DNA of 64,000 bases from RPQJ01 sp963793675 (GCA_963793675.1 CAWCBA010000008.1:124001-188000); one strand, 5' to 3'; shown: positions 44,831 through 53,338, counted from the first letter of the stretch. Translations and numbers: made by a program. Notes: generated from the letters alone by a model not told the origin.

Positions 44831-45837
44831 CCCTTCATCACCTCGCGGATGGCGGCCTCGATCTTCGCTGGACCCGGCACGTAGGCACGCTCGAGTTCGC
44901 GGGCGAAAGGAACCGGGCAGTGCGGTGCCGTGACCGGGCGCGGCGCGGCCTTGAGCGAATGGAAGCCCTTCTCGGCGACGATGGCGCAGATGTCGGCCGC
45001 AACGCTGCAGCGCGGATTCGATTCGTCGACCACCACCAGGCGGCCGGTGTTCTCGACGCTCTCGAGGATCGTCTCTTCGTCGAGCGGCGACGTCGTGCGC
45101 GGATCGATCAGGTCGCAGGTGATGCCTTCCTGCGCCAGCGCGTCGACCACCTTCTCGGCGAAGACGACCATGCGGCCGATCGCGACCACCGTGACATGCT
45201 CGCCCTCGCGCAGCAGGTTCGCCTCGCCGAACGGGATCGTGTACGCACCGTCGGGCACCTCGCCCTTGCGCGGGTAGAGCGCCTTGTGCTCGAAGAACAT
45301 CACCGGGTCGTCGTCGCGAATTGCCTGGATCAGCAGGCCCTTCGCGTCGTACGCATTCGATGGCACGACCACCTTCAGGCCCGGCACCGCAGTGAGCAGC
45401 GCGTAGATCGACTGCGAATGCTGCGCACCCATGTTCATGCCGGCGCCCATCGCCAGTCGCACCACGGCCGGGCAGCGCGTCTTGCCGCCGAACATGTAGC
45501 GGAACTTGGCCATCTGGTTGAAGATCTGGTCCATGCTGACGCCGATGAAGTCGGCAAACATCAGCTCTGCCACCGGCCGCAGGCCGGCGAGAGCGGCGCC
45601 GCCGGCGGCGCCGATGATCGCGGACTCGGAAATCGGCGTGTCGATCACGCGGTCGGCGCCGAACTTCGGCAGCAGGCCCTTGGTGACGCCGAAGATGCCG
45701 CCGGACGCTTCGCGCTGACCCGACGTGCCGCCGGCGCCGCCCGATACGTCCTCGCCGAGGACGATGATCGTGCCGTCGCGTTCCATCTCCAGGTGCAGCG
45801 CTTCGTTGAGCGCATCGCGGAAGGATTTCTGTGACAT
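44827..45837 (-). CDS. 2-oxo-acid dehydrogenase E1 component, beta subunit
   Basis: A 336-residue transketolase-like protein (FRDALNEALHLEMERDGTII, LGEDVSGGAGG, DTPISESAIIGAAGGAALAG, FADFIGVSMDQIFNQMAKFR). With E1-alpha it forms the TPP-dependent decarboxylase. It is closest in style to acetoin and branched-chain type complexes. It lies 11 bases after the alpha subunit gene and overlaps the E2 gene. Confidence 0.93.
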   Translation of the reverse strand: MSQKSFRDALNEALHLEMERDGTIIVLGEDVSGGAGGTSGQREASGGIFGVTKGLLPKFGADRVIDTPISESAIIGAAGGAALAGLRPVAELMFADFIGVSMDQIFNQMAKFRYMFGGKTRCPAVVRLAMGAGMNMGAQHSQSIYALLTAVPGLKVVVPSNAYDAKGLLIQAIRDDDPVMFFEHKALYPRKGEVPDGAYTIPFGEANLLREGEHVTVVAIGRMVVFAEKVVDALAQEGITCDLIDPRTTSPLDEETILESVENTGRLVVVDESNPRCSVAADICAIVAEKGFHSLKAAPRPVTAPHCPVPFARELERAYVPGPAKIEAAIREVMKG

Positions 45838-45848
45838 GTCGCGCCCGC

Positions 45849-46823
45849 TCAGTAGGAGATGTAGACGTCGGTTTCGAGTTCGGACTCGGCGGGCGGAGGC
45901 GACGACTTCGCTGCCGCAACCGCGGCTTCGATGACCGACAGCACCTGCTCGTCGATGGCGTCGAGCGTCGCGGCCGGCAACCAGCCTTCGGTCGTGACGC
46001 GCTCACGGAAATTCTTCAGGCAATCCATCGTCTCGCGCTGGCGCTTCACTTCGTCCTTGGCGCGATACAGCTGCGGGTCGCCTTCGAAGTGCCCGTAGAA
46101 GCGCGTGATCGTCGCTTCGAGGGTTGACGGGCCCGCGCCGCGGCGCGCGTTTTCGATGAGACGGCCCGCTGCTTCGTACACGGCGAAGAAGTCCGAACCG
46201 TCGCAGCGCTCGGCGGGCATGCCGAAGGCGCGTGCCCGGCCGGCAATGTCCTTCGAGCCCACCGCGTAGTCCTTGCCGGTGTGCTCGCTATAGCCGTTGT
46301 CCTCGATGACGAAGATCGCCGGCACCTTCAGCACGACCGCCATGTTCATCGCCTCGAACACGGTGCCCTGGTTGCAGCTGCCGTCGCCGCCGAAGGCGAT
46401 GCTGACGTGGCGGTTGCCGCGGTTGCGGCAAGCGATGGCCGCGCCTACCGCGAGCGGCGGCCCGCCGCCGACGATCGCGTTGGCGCCGAGCATGCCCTTG
46501 GTGACGTCGGCGATGTGCATCGAGCCGCCCTTGCCTTTGCAGAGGCCGGCGGCGCGCCCGTAGATCTCGAGCATCATGCCCTGTACGTCGCAGCCCTTGG
46601 CGATGCAGTGGCCGTGGCCGCGATGCGTGCTGACGATGTAGTCGGCGTCGTCGAGGTGCTCGCACACGCCGACGGCAACGGCTTCCTGGCCGGCGTAGAG
46701 GTGCGTGAAGCCGGGAATCTCGCCCGTGGCGATTTCCACGTGCAGCCGTTCCTCGAATTCACGGATCGTCTTCATCTGGCGGTAGGCGCGCTGCAGGCGC
46801 TCCGCCGAAAGTGGTGATGTCAT
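45849..46823 (-). CDS. 2-oxo-acid dehydrogenase E1 component, alpha subunit
   Basis: A 324-residue TPP enzyme subunit. The TPP/Mg motif is GGDGSCNQGTVFEAMNMAVV to EDNGYSEHT; GRAAGLCKGKGGSMHIADV is typical of acetoin dehydrogenase (AcoA) and pyruvate E1-alpha proteins. The ATG at 46823 is preferred to an upstream in-frame start at 46943. It follows a Rieske oxygenase gene by 23 bases. A 2-oxo acid, diketone or acetoin-like fragment released from the degraded ring may be its substrate; this is inference. Confidence 0.92.
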   Translation of the reverse strand: MTSPLSAERLQRAYRQMKTIREFEERLHVEIATGEIPGFTHLYAGQEAVAVGVCEHLDDADYIVSTHRGHGHCIAKGCDVQGMMLEIYGRAAGLCKGKGGSMHIADVTKGMLGANAIVGGGPPLAVGAAIACRNRGNRHVSIAFGGDGSCNQGTVFEAMNMAVVLKVPAIFVIEDNGYSEHTGKDYAVGSKDIAGRARAFGMPAERCDGSDFFAVYEAAGRLIENARRGAGPSTLEATITRFYGHFEGDPQLYRAKDEVKRQRETMDCLKNFRERVTTEGWLPAATLDAIDEQVLSVIEAAVAAAKSSPPPAESELETDVYISY

Positions 46824-46846
46824 GTCGCCTCGCTCGGGCGTTGGGT

Positions 46847-48214
46847 TCAGACAGCGCCGGGGGGCTTGCCGCCCGGCCCATAGACGTAATCGTCGATGAC
46901 CTTGTGGAAGTGGCGGATGCGCAGTTCCTGCGCGCCGATCCAAAGGCCCTCAAACGCTGCGGAATGCATGCCTGCCTGCACGCCAGGCAGGTTGGCCGCA
47001 TCCTGGTCGAGCACCAGCCCGATGGACTTCTCGCCGTGCTTGAAGTGCTGGTGCTTCGGTCGCGCCGGCCACTCGTGGCCCTCCGGCACGAGCTCGAACG
47101 TCCAGATGTCGTAGAACATGCGGTCCGGATCGGTGGGGTGCGGCCGCTGCCGGAACAGCATCAGGTCGTCCGCGTGCACGTTGAGCGTGACGTTCGGGAA
47201 GATCAGGTAGTGATAGTCGTCGGTGAGCTGGTCGTCGTTGAGCCTGGAGTAATCCTTGCCCTGCGCCGGCCCGTGCTTGCGCTTCCACAACTGCACGTCG
47301 CGACGGATGTTCTCGTACGGCTCGTCGTAGTCGGCCGGGTCCATGCCCGCTGTCTTCATGATCACCTTGATCGGGTCCGGGATCGCCGGCGGGCGGCGCA
47401 CGCGCGGGCTCCACGTCGCGAACGGGATCAGGTAGCGGTTGTGCCGCTCGAAGCAGTCGATCTGGATGTCGAGGTCGTGCAGGTACCACATCAGCTGCGG
47501 GTGGATGCCCTGCACGTGGTAACTCTCGTTGAACGCGTCGACCGATGCCTTCCAGTTGCAGTTCCACTCCACCGTGATGTCGCGCGTGAGCGCCATCTGC
47601 GGAAAATTGTATGGATCGAGGTGCCGATGGACCGGGTCGAGGAAGTCCTGCAGCGGCCCGACGTCTGGATCGAGGCTGAACCAGACGAAGCCGCCCCAGG
47701 CGGCGCAGGGCAGTTCCTTCAGGCCGCGGCAGGGCGGGGCGCCCTGCGGGAAGGTGTCGAGATCGGGGATGCGCTTGAACGAGCCGTCGAGCGCGTATTC
47801 CCAGTGGTGATACTGGCACTTGAACGAGTCGGCGCTGCCCGGACCCGTGGGACGCAGGCGATTGCCGCGATGCAGGCAGACGTTATAGAAAGCGCGCACC
47901 CCGCCATCGGCCTGCCGCACCAGCAACACCGACTCGCGGCCAATTTCAGTCGCGACGAAGTCACCAGGCTCGCGCAGGTCGGATTCCACGGCGCCGAGCA
48001 GCCATACCTTCGTCCAGATGCGCTCCCACTCGAGCTGCATGAACTCGGGCGAGGTGTAGCGTTCCTTGCGGATCAACTCGTGTCCCAGGTCCGGGTCCGG
48101 CTCCTTGCCGCATGGCGTAACCGGGCTCTGTTCGGGCGCGACGCGCTTCACCTTGCGGTAGGCAGGGGTGCGCGAAGCCGCGCGCAGTTCGTCGTCCTTG
48201 GGGCTTGAACTCAT
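46847..48214 (-). CDS. Rieske non-heme iron oxygenase, alpha subunit (3)
   Basis: A 455-residue alpha subunit. Rieske ligands are C113, H115, C133 and H136 (NVCLHRGNR, FKCQYHHWEY). The iron site is DAFNESYHVQGIHPQ with H233 and H238, and Glu230 at the bridging position. GGAGG lies 6 bases before the ATG. It resembles alpha (1) in length and in the C-terminal motif HPTDPDRMFYD, so the two may be older paralogues. It is third in the six-gene operon led by an SDR behind the perfect palindrome. Confidence 0.95.
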   Translation of the reverse strand: MSSSPKDDELRAASRTPAYRKVKRVAPEQSPVTPCGKEPDPDLGHELIRKERYTSPEFMQLEWERIWTKVWLLGAVESDLREPGDFVATEIGRESVLLVRQADGGVRAFYNVCLHRGNRLRPTGPGSADSFKCQYHHWEYALDGSFKRIPDLDTFPQGAPPCRGLKELPCAAWGGFVWFSLDPDVGPLQDFLDPVHRHLDPYNFPQMALTRDITVEWNCNWKASVDAFNESYHVQGIHPQLMWYLHDLDIQIDCFERHNRYLIPFATWSPRVRRPPAIPDPIKVIMKTAGMDPADYDEPYENIRRDVQLWKRKHGPAQGKDYSRLNDDQLTDDYHYLIFPNVTLNVHADDLMLFRQRPHPTDPDRMFYDIWTFELVPEGHEWPARPKHQHFKHGEKSIGLVLDQDAANLPGVQAGMHSAAFEGLWIGAQELRIRHFHKVIDDYVYGPGGKPPGAV

Positions 48215-48227
48215 GGCGAGCCTCCGC

Positions 48228-48974
48228 TCAGTCCAGGCCCGCAGCCCAGCGCAGGCTGCGCCGCAGCAGTTCGTTGAAGGCCGGCACCGGCCAGCTGCCG
48301 CGCTCGACCGTGGGATACTCGTCCATCATCGGGCGCATGTCGTAATGACCGCGCGCGTGGCCGAGCGTGAAATACAGCACTTCTCCTGCACCGATCTTCT
48401 TCAGGTACATGACGGGGCGCGGTTCGTCGCTGCTCCAGTCGCGTTCGGCAAAGCCCTTGGCCTCGCCGTGCCAGCGCGTGTGCAGCAGCGTATCGAAGGG
48501 CGGGTGCAGCTCCATCAGGTACAGCTCGTCGCTGGCATCGAAAGGTTCGATGCCGGCCACCAGCGGATGCGACGGCTGCGTCACTTCCACGCGGTAAGGC
48601 GCGATCGGCGGATGCGCGACGAACTGGCTGCCCAGGGTCTGCATGAATGTGCGCGCATCGCGCGGCGCTTCCCAGCCGCGGCCCTTGACGTAGCGCAGGA
48701 TCGAATTCGTGCCGTGCAGCGCCAGCCAGCGCCTGCCGCCCGCGACGTAGTCATGCAGGCGCTGCGACGTTTCCTCGGCGGGAACGACGTCGACCGTGTA
48801 CGTGACCAGGAAATCGCTCGCCTCGATCGCGGTGATGTCCGAATAATCCTCGGCGATACGGGTGCGGACCCGCTCGTGCTCGCCGAGCAGGCCCAGCAGC
48901 TGCAGCCGCGCGTAGTCGATGTCGTGGTACTTGCCGCCACAGACGAAATACGCGTCGATTGCTGCCTTGGCCAT
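48228..48974 (-). CDS. ThuA-like domain protein
   Basis: A 248-residue protein with the ThuA/glutamine-amidotransferase-like flavodoxin fold (AIDAYFVCGGKYHDIDYARL, LALHGTNSILRYVKG, SHPLVAGIEPFDASDELYLM, FTLGHARGHYD). ThuA proteins are named from trehalose utilisation, but many have no known activity, and no sugar genes are present here. It lies between an SDR (10 bases) and a Rieske oxygenase (13 bases) in one operon. Function unknown; a lyase or hydrolase step is possible. Confidence 0.82.
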   Translation of the reverse strand: MAKAAIDAYFVCGGKYHDIDYARLQLLGLLGEHERVRTRIAEDYSDITAIEASDFLVTYTVDVVPAEETSQRLHDYVAGGRRWLALHGTNSILRYVKGRGWEAPRDARTFMQTLGSQFVAHPPIAPYRVEVTQPSHPLVAGIEPFDASDELYLMELHPPFDTLLHTRWHGEAKGFAERDWSSDEPRPVMYLKKIGAGEVLYFTLGHARGHYDMRPMMDEYPTVERGSWPVPAFNELLRRSLRWAAGLD

Positions 48975-48984
48975 GGCGCCTGGC

Positions 48985-49746
48985 TCAGTACCGCACGCCC
49001 TTCGTGTAGCCGTTGTCGGCCACGACGTTGGCGCCGGTGACGAGGCTCGCCGCCGGGCTCGCCAGGAACGTGACGACGCGCGCGACTTCGTCAGGCGTGC
49101 CCATGCGGCCGCAAGGAATCTGCCGCAGCGTCGAGTCGTAGAACTTCTGGTTGGTGCCCTTGATCATTTCCCAGGCGCCGCCCTCGAAGTAGATCGGGCC
49201 GGGACAGACCGAATTCACACGCACGTTGTCCTTGCCGACGAACTGCGAGAGCTGCTTCGAATAGGTGATCAGCGCGGCTTTCATGGCGTTGTAGGCCATG
49301 GGAGCGGCGAAGGTCTCGATCGCATTGGTCGAGCTGATGATGACGATCGCGCCCTGTCCGGATTTCTTCAGTTGCGCCATCAGGGTTTCGCAGCCGCGGA
49401 CGGTGTGCAGGACGTCGATCTCGAAGTTCTTCCACCAGTTCTTTTCGCTGTCCATGCCGCCGCCGGCACTGACGTTGGCGACGAACACGTCGCAGCCGCC
49501 GAGGTCGGCCGCGGTCTTCTCGAGCCAGGCCTTGTAGGCGTCACCGTCGCGCACGTTCACGGACGAGCCGATCACGTTGACGCCCCGCGCCTTCAGGGCC
49601 GCGGTGGTTTCGGTGATCTCGTCCTCGTTGCGCGCGCAGAAACCGATGTCAGCGCCTTCGGCCGCGAGTTGTTCGACGATGGCCCGGCCGATGCCACGGG
49701 TGGCGCCGGTCACGATTGCCTTCTTTCCTCTCAGACCCAGATCCAT
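48985..49746 (-). CDS. Short-chain dehydrogenase/reductase
   Basis: A 253-residue classical SDR: cofactor loop VTGATRGIGRAI, and catalytic Ser in IISSTNAIETF with Tyr-Lys in AYNAMK. The Asn-Asn-Ala-Gly site reads VANVSAGGG, a variant. It probably oxidises a hydroxyl or dihydrodiol-type intermediate, which is inference. GGAGG precedes the ATG. It heads the six-gene operon (SDR, ThuA, Rieske, E1-alpha, E1-beta, E2) behind operator copy 5. Confidence 0.92.
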   Translation of the reverse strand: MDLGLRGKKAIVTGATRGIGRAIVEQLAAEGADIGFCARNEDEITETTAALKARGVNVIGSSVNVRDGDAYKAWLEKTAADLGGCDVFVANVSAGGGMDSEKNWWKNFEIDVLHTVRGCETLMAQLKKSGQGAIVIISSTNAIETFAAPMAYNAMKAALITYSKQLSQFVGKDNVRVNSVCPGPIYFEGGAWEMIKGTNQKFYDSTLRQIPCGRMGTPDEVARVVTFLASPAASLVTGANVVADNGYTKGVRY

Positions 49747-49825
49747 GCGATGCCTCCAGGGGACAGGTGGCCGCAGCCCGGGAGCCGGGCCGAGGCCGGA
49801 TTATAGGCAGCCGAGGACCAGAATT

Positions 49826-49843
49826 AAACAGTCATGACTGTTT
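49826..49843. promoter_or_regulatory. Palindromic operator, copy 5 (perfect)
   Basis: AAACAGTCATGACTGTTT, an exact 18-bp palindrome. On the minus strand a consensus -10 TATAAT (49805-49800) lies 20 bp away, driving the six-gene SDR operon. On the plus-strand side there is no -10 and no plus-strand gene. Confidence 0.82.
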
Positions 49844-49889
49844 TTTTTGTGATCCATCCGGCTGGCACCGAGGAGTCCGGCCGGACGCC

Positions 49890-50648
49890 TCACTGTACCG
49901 TCAGTGCGTTGTCGAGCAGGATCTCGGTGCCGTTGACGTAACGCGATTCATCGGACGCGAGATAGACGACCAGGTTGGCGACGTCCTCGGGCTTGCCGAG
50001 GCCGGTCGGCGTCTGCTCCCAGTACGACATCTCCATGCCCAGCGTCCTGGTGGCGTCGCGCACCATCTGTGTGTCGATGGCGCCCGCGTGGATCGAGTTG
50101 CAGCGGATGTTGTACTTGTTCATCTGGCAGTGCACCGCGATGGCCTTGGTCATCGAGCGCACGGCGCCCTTGGCGGCGCTGTAGGCGAAGTACACCGGGT
50201 AACCGAGGTGCGACGCGACCGAAGACATGTTGATGATCGAGCCGCCGCCGCTCGCCTTCATCGCTGGCATCGCGTGCTTGCAGCCGAGGAACACGCCCTC
50301 GGACATCACTGCGTTCTGGAAGCGGAATTCCTCGAGCGTGCAGGTCTCCGGTGTTGCGATCTTCACCACACCTGCATTGTTCACGAGGATGTGCAGGCCG
50401 CCGAACTTCTGCACGGTCTCGGCGATCACTTCCTGCCAGCGGGTCTCCTCACGCACGTCCTGCACCAGGAAGATGGCGGCACCCGGATGCTGCGCGTTGA
50501 TCTCGGCGGCGACCTTGCGGCCTTCGACCTCATTGACGTCGGTCACGACGACCTTGGCGCCTTCGCGCGCCAGGCCGATGGCATCGGCCCTGCCGAGTCC
50601 GGCCGAACCGCCCGTCACGATCGCCACTTTTCCGTCGAGTCGTCCCAT
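49890..50648 (-). CDS. Short-chain dehydrogenase/reductase
   Basis: A 252-residue classical SDR with VTGGSAGLGRADA, NNAGVV, NMSSVASHLG and catalytic YSAAK. It ends in the SDR pattern NGTEILLDNALTV. It resembles hydroxysteroid or cyclohexanol dehydrogenase-like enzymes, but the substrate cannot be named. AGGA precedes the ATG. It is divergent from the TetR gene and separate from the SDR operon downstream. Confidence 0.92.
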   Translation of the reverse strand: MGRLDGKVAIVTGGSAGLGRADAIGLAREGAKVVVTDVNEVEGRKVAAEINAQHPGAAIFLVQDVREETRWQEVIAETVQKFGGLHILVNNAGVVKIATPETCTLEEFRFQNAVMSEGVFLGCKHAMPAMKASGGGSIINMSSVASHLGYPVYFAYSAAKGAVRSMTKAIAVHCQMNKYNIRCNSIHAGAIDTQMVRDATRTLGMEMSYWEQTPTGLGKPEDVANLVVYLASDESRYVNGTEILLDNALTVQ

Positions 50649-50796
50649 GTTCCTGCTCCCGCCGCATTGATGATTGCACTGCCGAAGCGGCAGGCGCGGC
50701 CGAAGTTAGCAGTCAGGCCTGCCGGTTTCAATCATCTTTGACTTTTCCAGACAGGCCCCACATCCTTTGCCGACTACGCCGAGGATGCCCGACGAC

Positions 50797-51453
50797 ATGA
50801 AGCCCCGCCCGCGCGACTCCACTGCCGCCACCCCCGCAGAACCGGCCGGCTGGCAGGCGCAGAAGAGCGCTTCGACGCGGCTGCAGATCGTCGAGTCGGC
50901 GCTGCGCTGCGTGGTCGACCTCGGATATTCGTGCACGACGACGACGGTCATCGCCGAGAAAGCGGGGCTGTCGCGCGGTGCGATGCTGCATCACTTCCCG
51001 TCCAAGATCGACATCGTGCGCGCCGCGGTCGAACACCTGCACTCGAAGCGCCTGAAGGCATTTCGCAAGGCGATCGACAAGCTGCCGCGGGACGAGACAC
51101 GCGTGCGCCGCGCGCTCGAAGCGTACTTCGAGCACGTCAAGCATCCGATGTACGTCGCGTTTCTAGAGCTCTGGATTGCCTCGCGCACCGACCCCGAGCT
51201 GCAGGCGATCCTGAAGCCGGCGCAGGAAGCGTTCGAGCGCGAGTGGTACAAGACGGCCGTCGACCTGTTTCCGGAATGGGAAGGGTCAGGCGCGAACTTC
51301 GACATCGCGCTCGACCTGGTCCACTACGTAATGGACGGGTTGGCCGTAAGCCTGCTCACGCACGACATCGGCGACCACGAGCGCCGCATGGTCACTTACC
51401 TCGAGGATCGCCTGCGCGAACTCGCGGGCAAGCCCGCGCTTACCCGGGCCTGA
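50797..51453 (+). CDS. TetR-family transcriptional regulator
   Basis: A 218-residue regulator. The N-terminal helix-turn-helix is TRLQIVESALRCVVDLGY then TTTVIAEKAGLSRGAMLHHF, followed by a helical ligand domain. ATG codons at 50785 and 50797 are both possible; 50797 is used because GAGG (50781-50784) is too close to the first. It is the only regulator inside the catabolic cluster and so a candidate for the 18-bp palindrome, but the positions of that palindrome suit an activator better than a repressor. No clear palindrome copy lies before its own gene, only CAGTCA at 50710-50715. Confidence 0.92.
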   Translation: MKPRPRDSTAATPAEPAGWQAQKSASTRLQIVESALRCVVDLGYSCTTTTVIAEKAGLSRGAMLHHFPSKIDIVRAAVEHLHSKRLKAFRKAIDKLPRDETRVRRALEAYFEHVKHPMYVAFLELWIASRTDPELQAILKPAQEAFEREWYKTAVDLFPEWEGSGANFDIALDLVHYVMDGLAVSLLTHDIGDHERRMVTYLEDRLRELAGKPALTRA

Positions 51454-51469
51454 TCCTGCCGCGCCGGCG

Positions 51470-52276
51470 TCAGCCGGCCGGTTTCGGTGGAGCGTGGGCC
51501 CGCAGGCTCGCGCTGATGTCACGCTGGCTCGGGTTGCGGCGCAGCGTCAGGCCGCCGTTCACCTGCAGCACCTGGCCCGTCATGAAACATTCGTCGCCCG
51601 CGAGCCAGAGCGCCGCGTCCGCGACGTCCTGCGTCGTGCCGATGCGGCCCAGCGGATACTCCCTGACGAACGCTTCCTCCAGGCCCGGCATCTTCACTTC
51701 ACGCTCGGTCATCGGCGTGGACGTGAGGCCCGGTGCGATCGAATTCACGCGCACGCCCGCAGCGCCGAACTCGTTCGCGAAGCAGCGCACCAGCGCTTCG
51801 CCGGCAGCCTTGGTGCCGATGTAGGCCGCGTGGTTGTTGAGCACCGCATGCACGGACGCCGAAGAAATATTGATCACCGATCCGCCACCCGACTTCGCCA
51901 TGCGCCCGACGAAGGCCTGCAGGAAAAAGTAGGGGCCCTTGAACTGCAGGGCGGCGAGCTGGTCGAGTTGCTCCTCGGTCGTGTCGAGCAGCCTGGCCAT
52001 CAGGCCCCAGCCCGTGCAGTTCACCGCGACGTCGATCTTGCCGAACGCTGCGACGGTGGCATTCGCCAGCGCTTCGACGTCTGCCTTTTTCGTGATGTCG
52101 CAGGTGGCGTAGCGACCGCCGATCTCGGTGGCGATCTCACGCAGCGGTTGTTCGTGCCGGCCGGCAACCATGACCCGCGCGCCTTCGCGCGCGAACGTGC
52201 GAGCCATGACCTGGCCCATGTTGTCGCGCCCTGCGGCACCGAGAATGACGGCGGTCTTGCCTGCGAGTCTGCCCAT
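51470..52276 (-). CDS. Short-chain dehydrogenase/reductase
   Basis: A 268-residue SDR. The cofactor loop ILGAAGRDNMGQVMA departs from GxxxGxG (GAAGRDNMG), as in some enoyl-reductase-like SDRs. The catalytic region is NISSASVHAVLN with YIGTK, and the central motif is NCTGWG. The ATG at 52276 has CGGAGA upstream. Last gene of the ligase-VOC-VOC-SDR operon. Confidence 0.9.
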   Translation of the reverse strand: MGRLAGKTAVILGAAGRDNMGQVMARTFAREGARVMVAGRHEQPLREIATEIGGRYATCDITKKADVEALANATVAAFGKIDVAVNCTGWGLMARLLDTTEEQLDQLAALQFKGPYFFLQAFVGRMAKSGGGSVINISSASVHAVLNNHAAYIGTKAAGEALVRCFANEFGAAGVRVNSIAPGLTSTPMTEREVKMPGLEEAFVREYPLGRIGTTQDVADAALWLAGDECFMTGQVLQVNGGLTLRRNPSQRDISASLRAHAPPKPAG

Positions 52277-52295
52277 GGTCACGTGTCTCCGTTGG

Positions 52296-52820
52296 CTAGC
52301 CGCGCAGCCGGCGCACGGGACGGTCACCGTCCCAGCCTGCGGCGCACTGGCGGACGTGCGCATAGAAGCGGCGCAGGTCCTCGTTGGGTTCGTACAGCTC
52401 GAGCATGTGGCCGAGCGAGGCGCTCACGTCGACCATCGCGAAATCCACGCCGGTCTTGGTGCGGGCTTCGAGCGCGATCTCGACGTGCTGCTCGCGGTAA
52501 CGCTGCAGTTCGGCCGGCAGGTCCGTGACGAAGCAGGCCACGTGATGCACGCCGCTTTCGCCCGGGCCGAAGAGGTCGCGTAAGGCGGAAGGCCCGTCGT
52601 TGTGCTGCGTGATCAGTTCGACCATCAGTTCGCCGGCCTGGCCGTAGGCAGAGGTGTGGTCGAATTCAGCCGGCGCGCCACGGTACAGGCTGCGCTCGAG
52701 CGGAATGTGTTCCATCAGGAAGAACGGCCCCCAGCCGAAATCGCGCGCGCAACGCACCGCCGCGGCTTCCGGGTCGGACACGTGGTATGCGACCTGGACC
52801 GGTCGCAGCGGAGGCTTCAC
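52296..52820 (-). CDS. VOC/glyoxalase-fold protein (a)
   Basis: A 174-residue vicinal-oxygen-chelate protein (VQVAYHVSDPEAAAVRCARD, WGPFFLMEHIPLERSLYRG, HHVACFVTDLPAEL, LELYEPNEDL). Potential metal ligands are the paired His and the C-terminal Glu in MLELYE. It is a paralogue of the gene just upstream, sharing the ending GWDG..PVRRL. Start overlaps that gene's stop (ATGA). Family members are dioxygenases, isomerases or epimerases. Confidence 0.87.
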   Translation of the reverse strand: MKPPLRPVQVAYHVSDPEAAAVRCARDFGWGPFFLMEHIPLERSLYRGAPAEFDHTSAYGQAGELMVELITQHNDGPSALRDLFGPGESGVHHVACFVTDLPAELQRYREQHVEIALEARTKTGVDFAMVDVSASLGHMLELYEPNEDLRRFYAHVRQCAAGWDGDRPVRRLRG

Positions 52821-53338
52821 AGCCGGCGCACCGGCTTGGCTCCGTCCCAGCCCTGCGCGGCTTCGCGCACCATCGCGAAGAAGCCGTCGATCGCCGGGCC
52901 GTGCTCGATCAGCTCGATCATTCCGCCCGGGTGCTGATCGGTCGAGAGGTAGGCGAAGCGAATGCCGTTGGCCGTCGATCCGAGTTGCACCGGCTCGATG
53001 CCGAGCGGACGGAGCGCGTCGAGGTCGTCCTGCACCGAACGCGTCATCACGCCGACGTGCTGCAGGCCGCCCTGCGCGCGATATGGAAAATGCGAATAGA
53101 TCGAGGGCGAATCGTTGAATTGCTGGATCAGCTCGACCTGCACCTCACCCCACTGTGCGACGGCGACCGAAATGTCGGCGTCTGTCGGCTGGCCGCGGTA
53201 GAGCGCCTCGGCGAACTTGATGTGGCTCATGACGTAGAACGGGCCGACGCCGACGTTGCCGGTCCAGTGCGCCATTGCGCGGTCGAGGTCGGGCACGACG
53301 AAACCCAGTTGCATCACGGGACCGAAGCGCGGTGTCAT
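52817..53338 (-). CDS. VOC/glyoxalase-fold protein (b)
   Basis: A 173-residue paralogue (MQLGFVVPDLDRAMAHWTGN, VGPFYVMSHIKFAEALYRG, LQHVGVMTRSVQDDL, MIELIEHGPAIDGFF), ending GWDGAKPVRRL. The first metal-His position is less clear than in copy (a), which begins VAYHVSD where this one has LGFVVPD, so the two may form a heterodimer with one active site. GGAGG precedes the ATG; the ligase stop is 18 bases upstream. Confidence 0.87.
   Translation of the reverse strand: MTPRFGPVMQLGFVVPDLDRAMAHWTGNVGVGPFYVMSHIKFAEALYRGQPTDADISVAVAQWGEVQVELIQQFNDSPSIYSHFPYRAQGGLQHVGVMTRSVQDDLDALRPLGIEPVQLGSTANGIRFAYLSTDQHPGGMIELIEHGPAIDGFFAMVREAAQGWDGAKPVRRL

Noticed and set aside
46811..48208. A 465-codon open frame on the plus strand
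   Set aside because: Antisense to the third Rieske oxygenase and without motifs.
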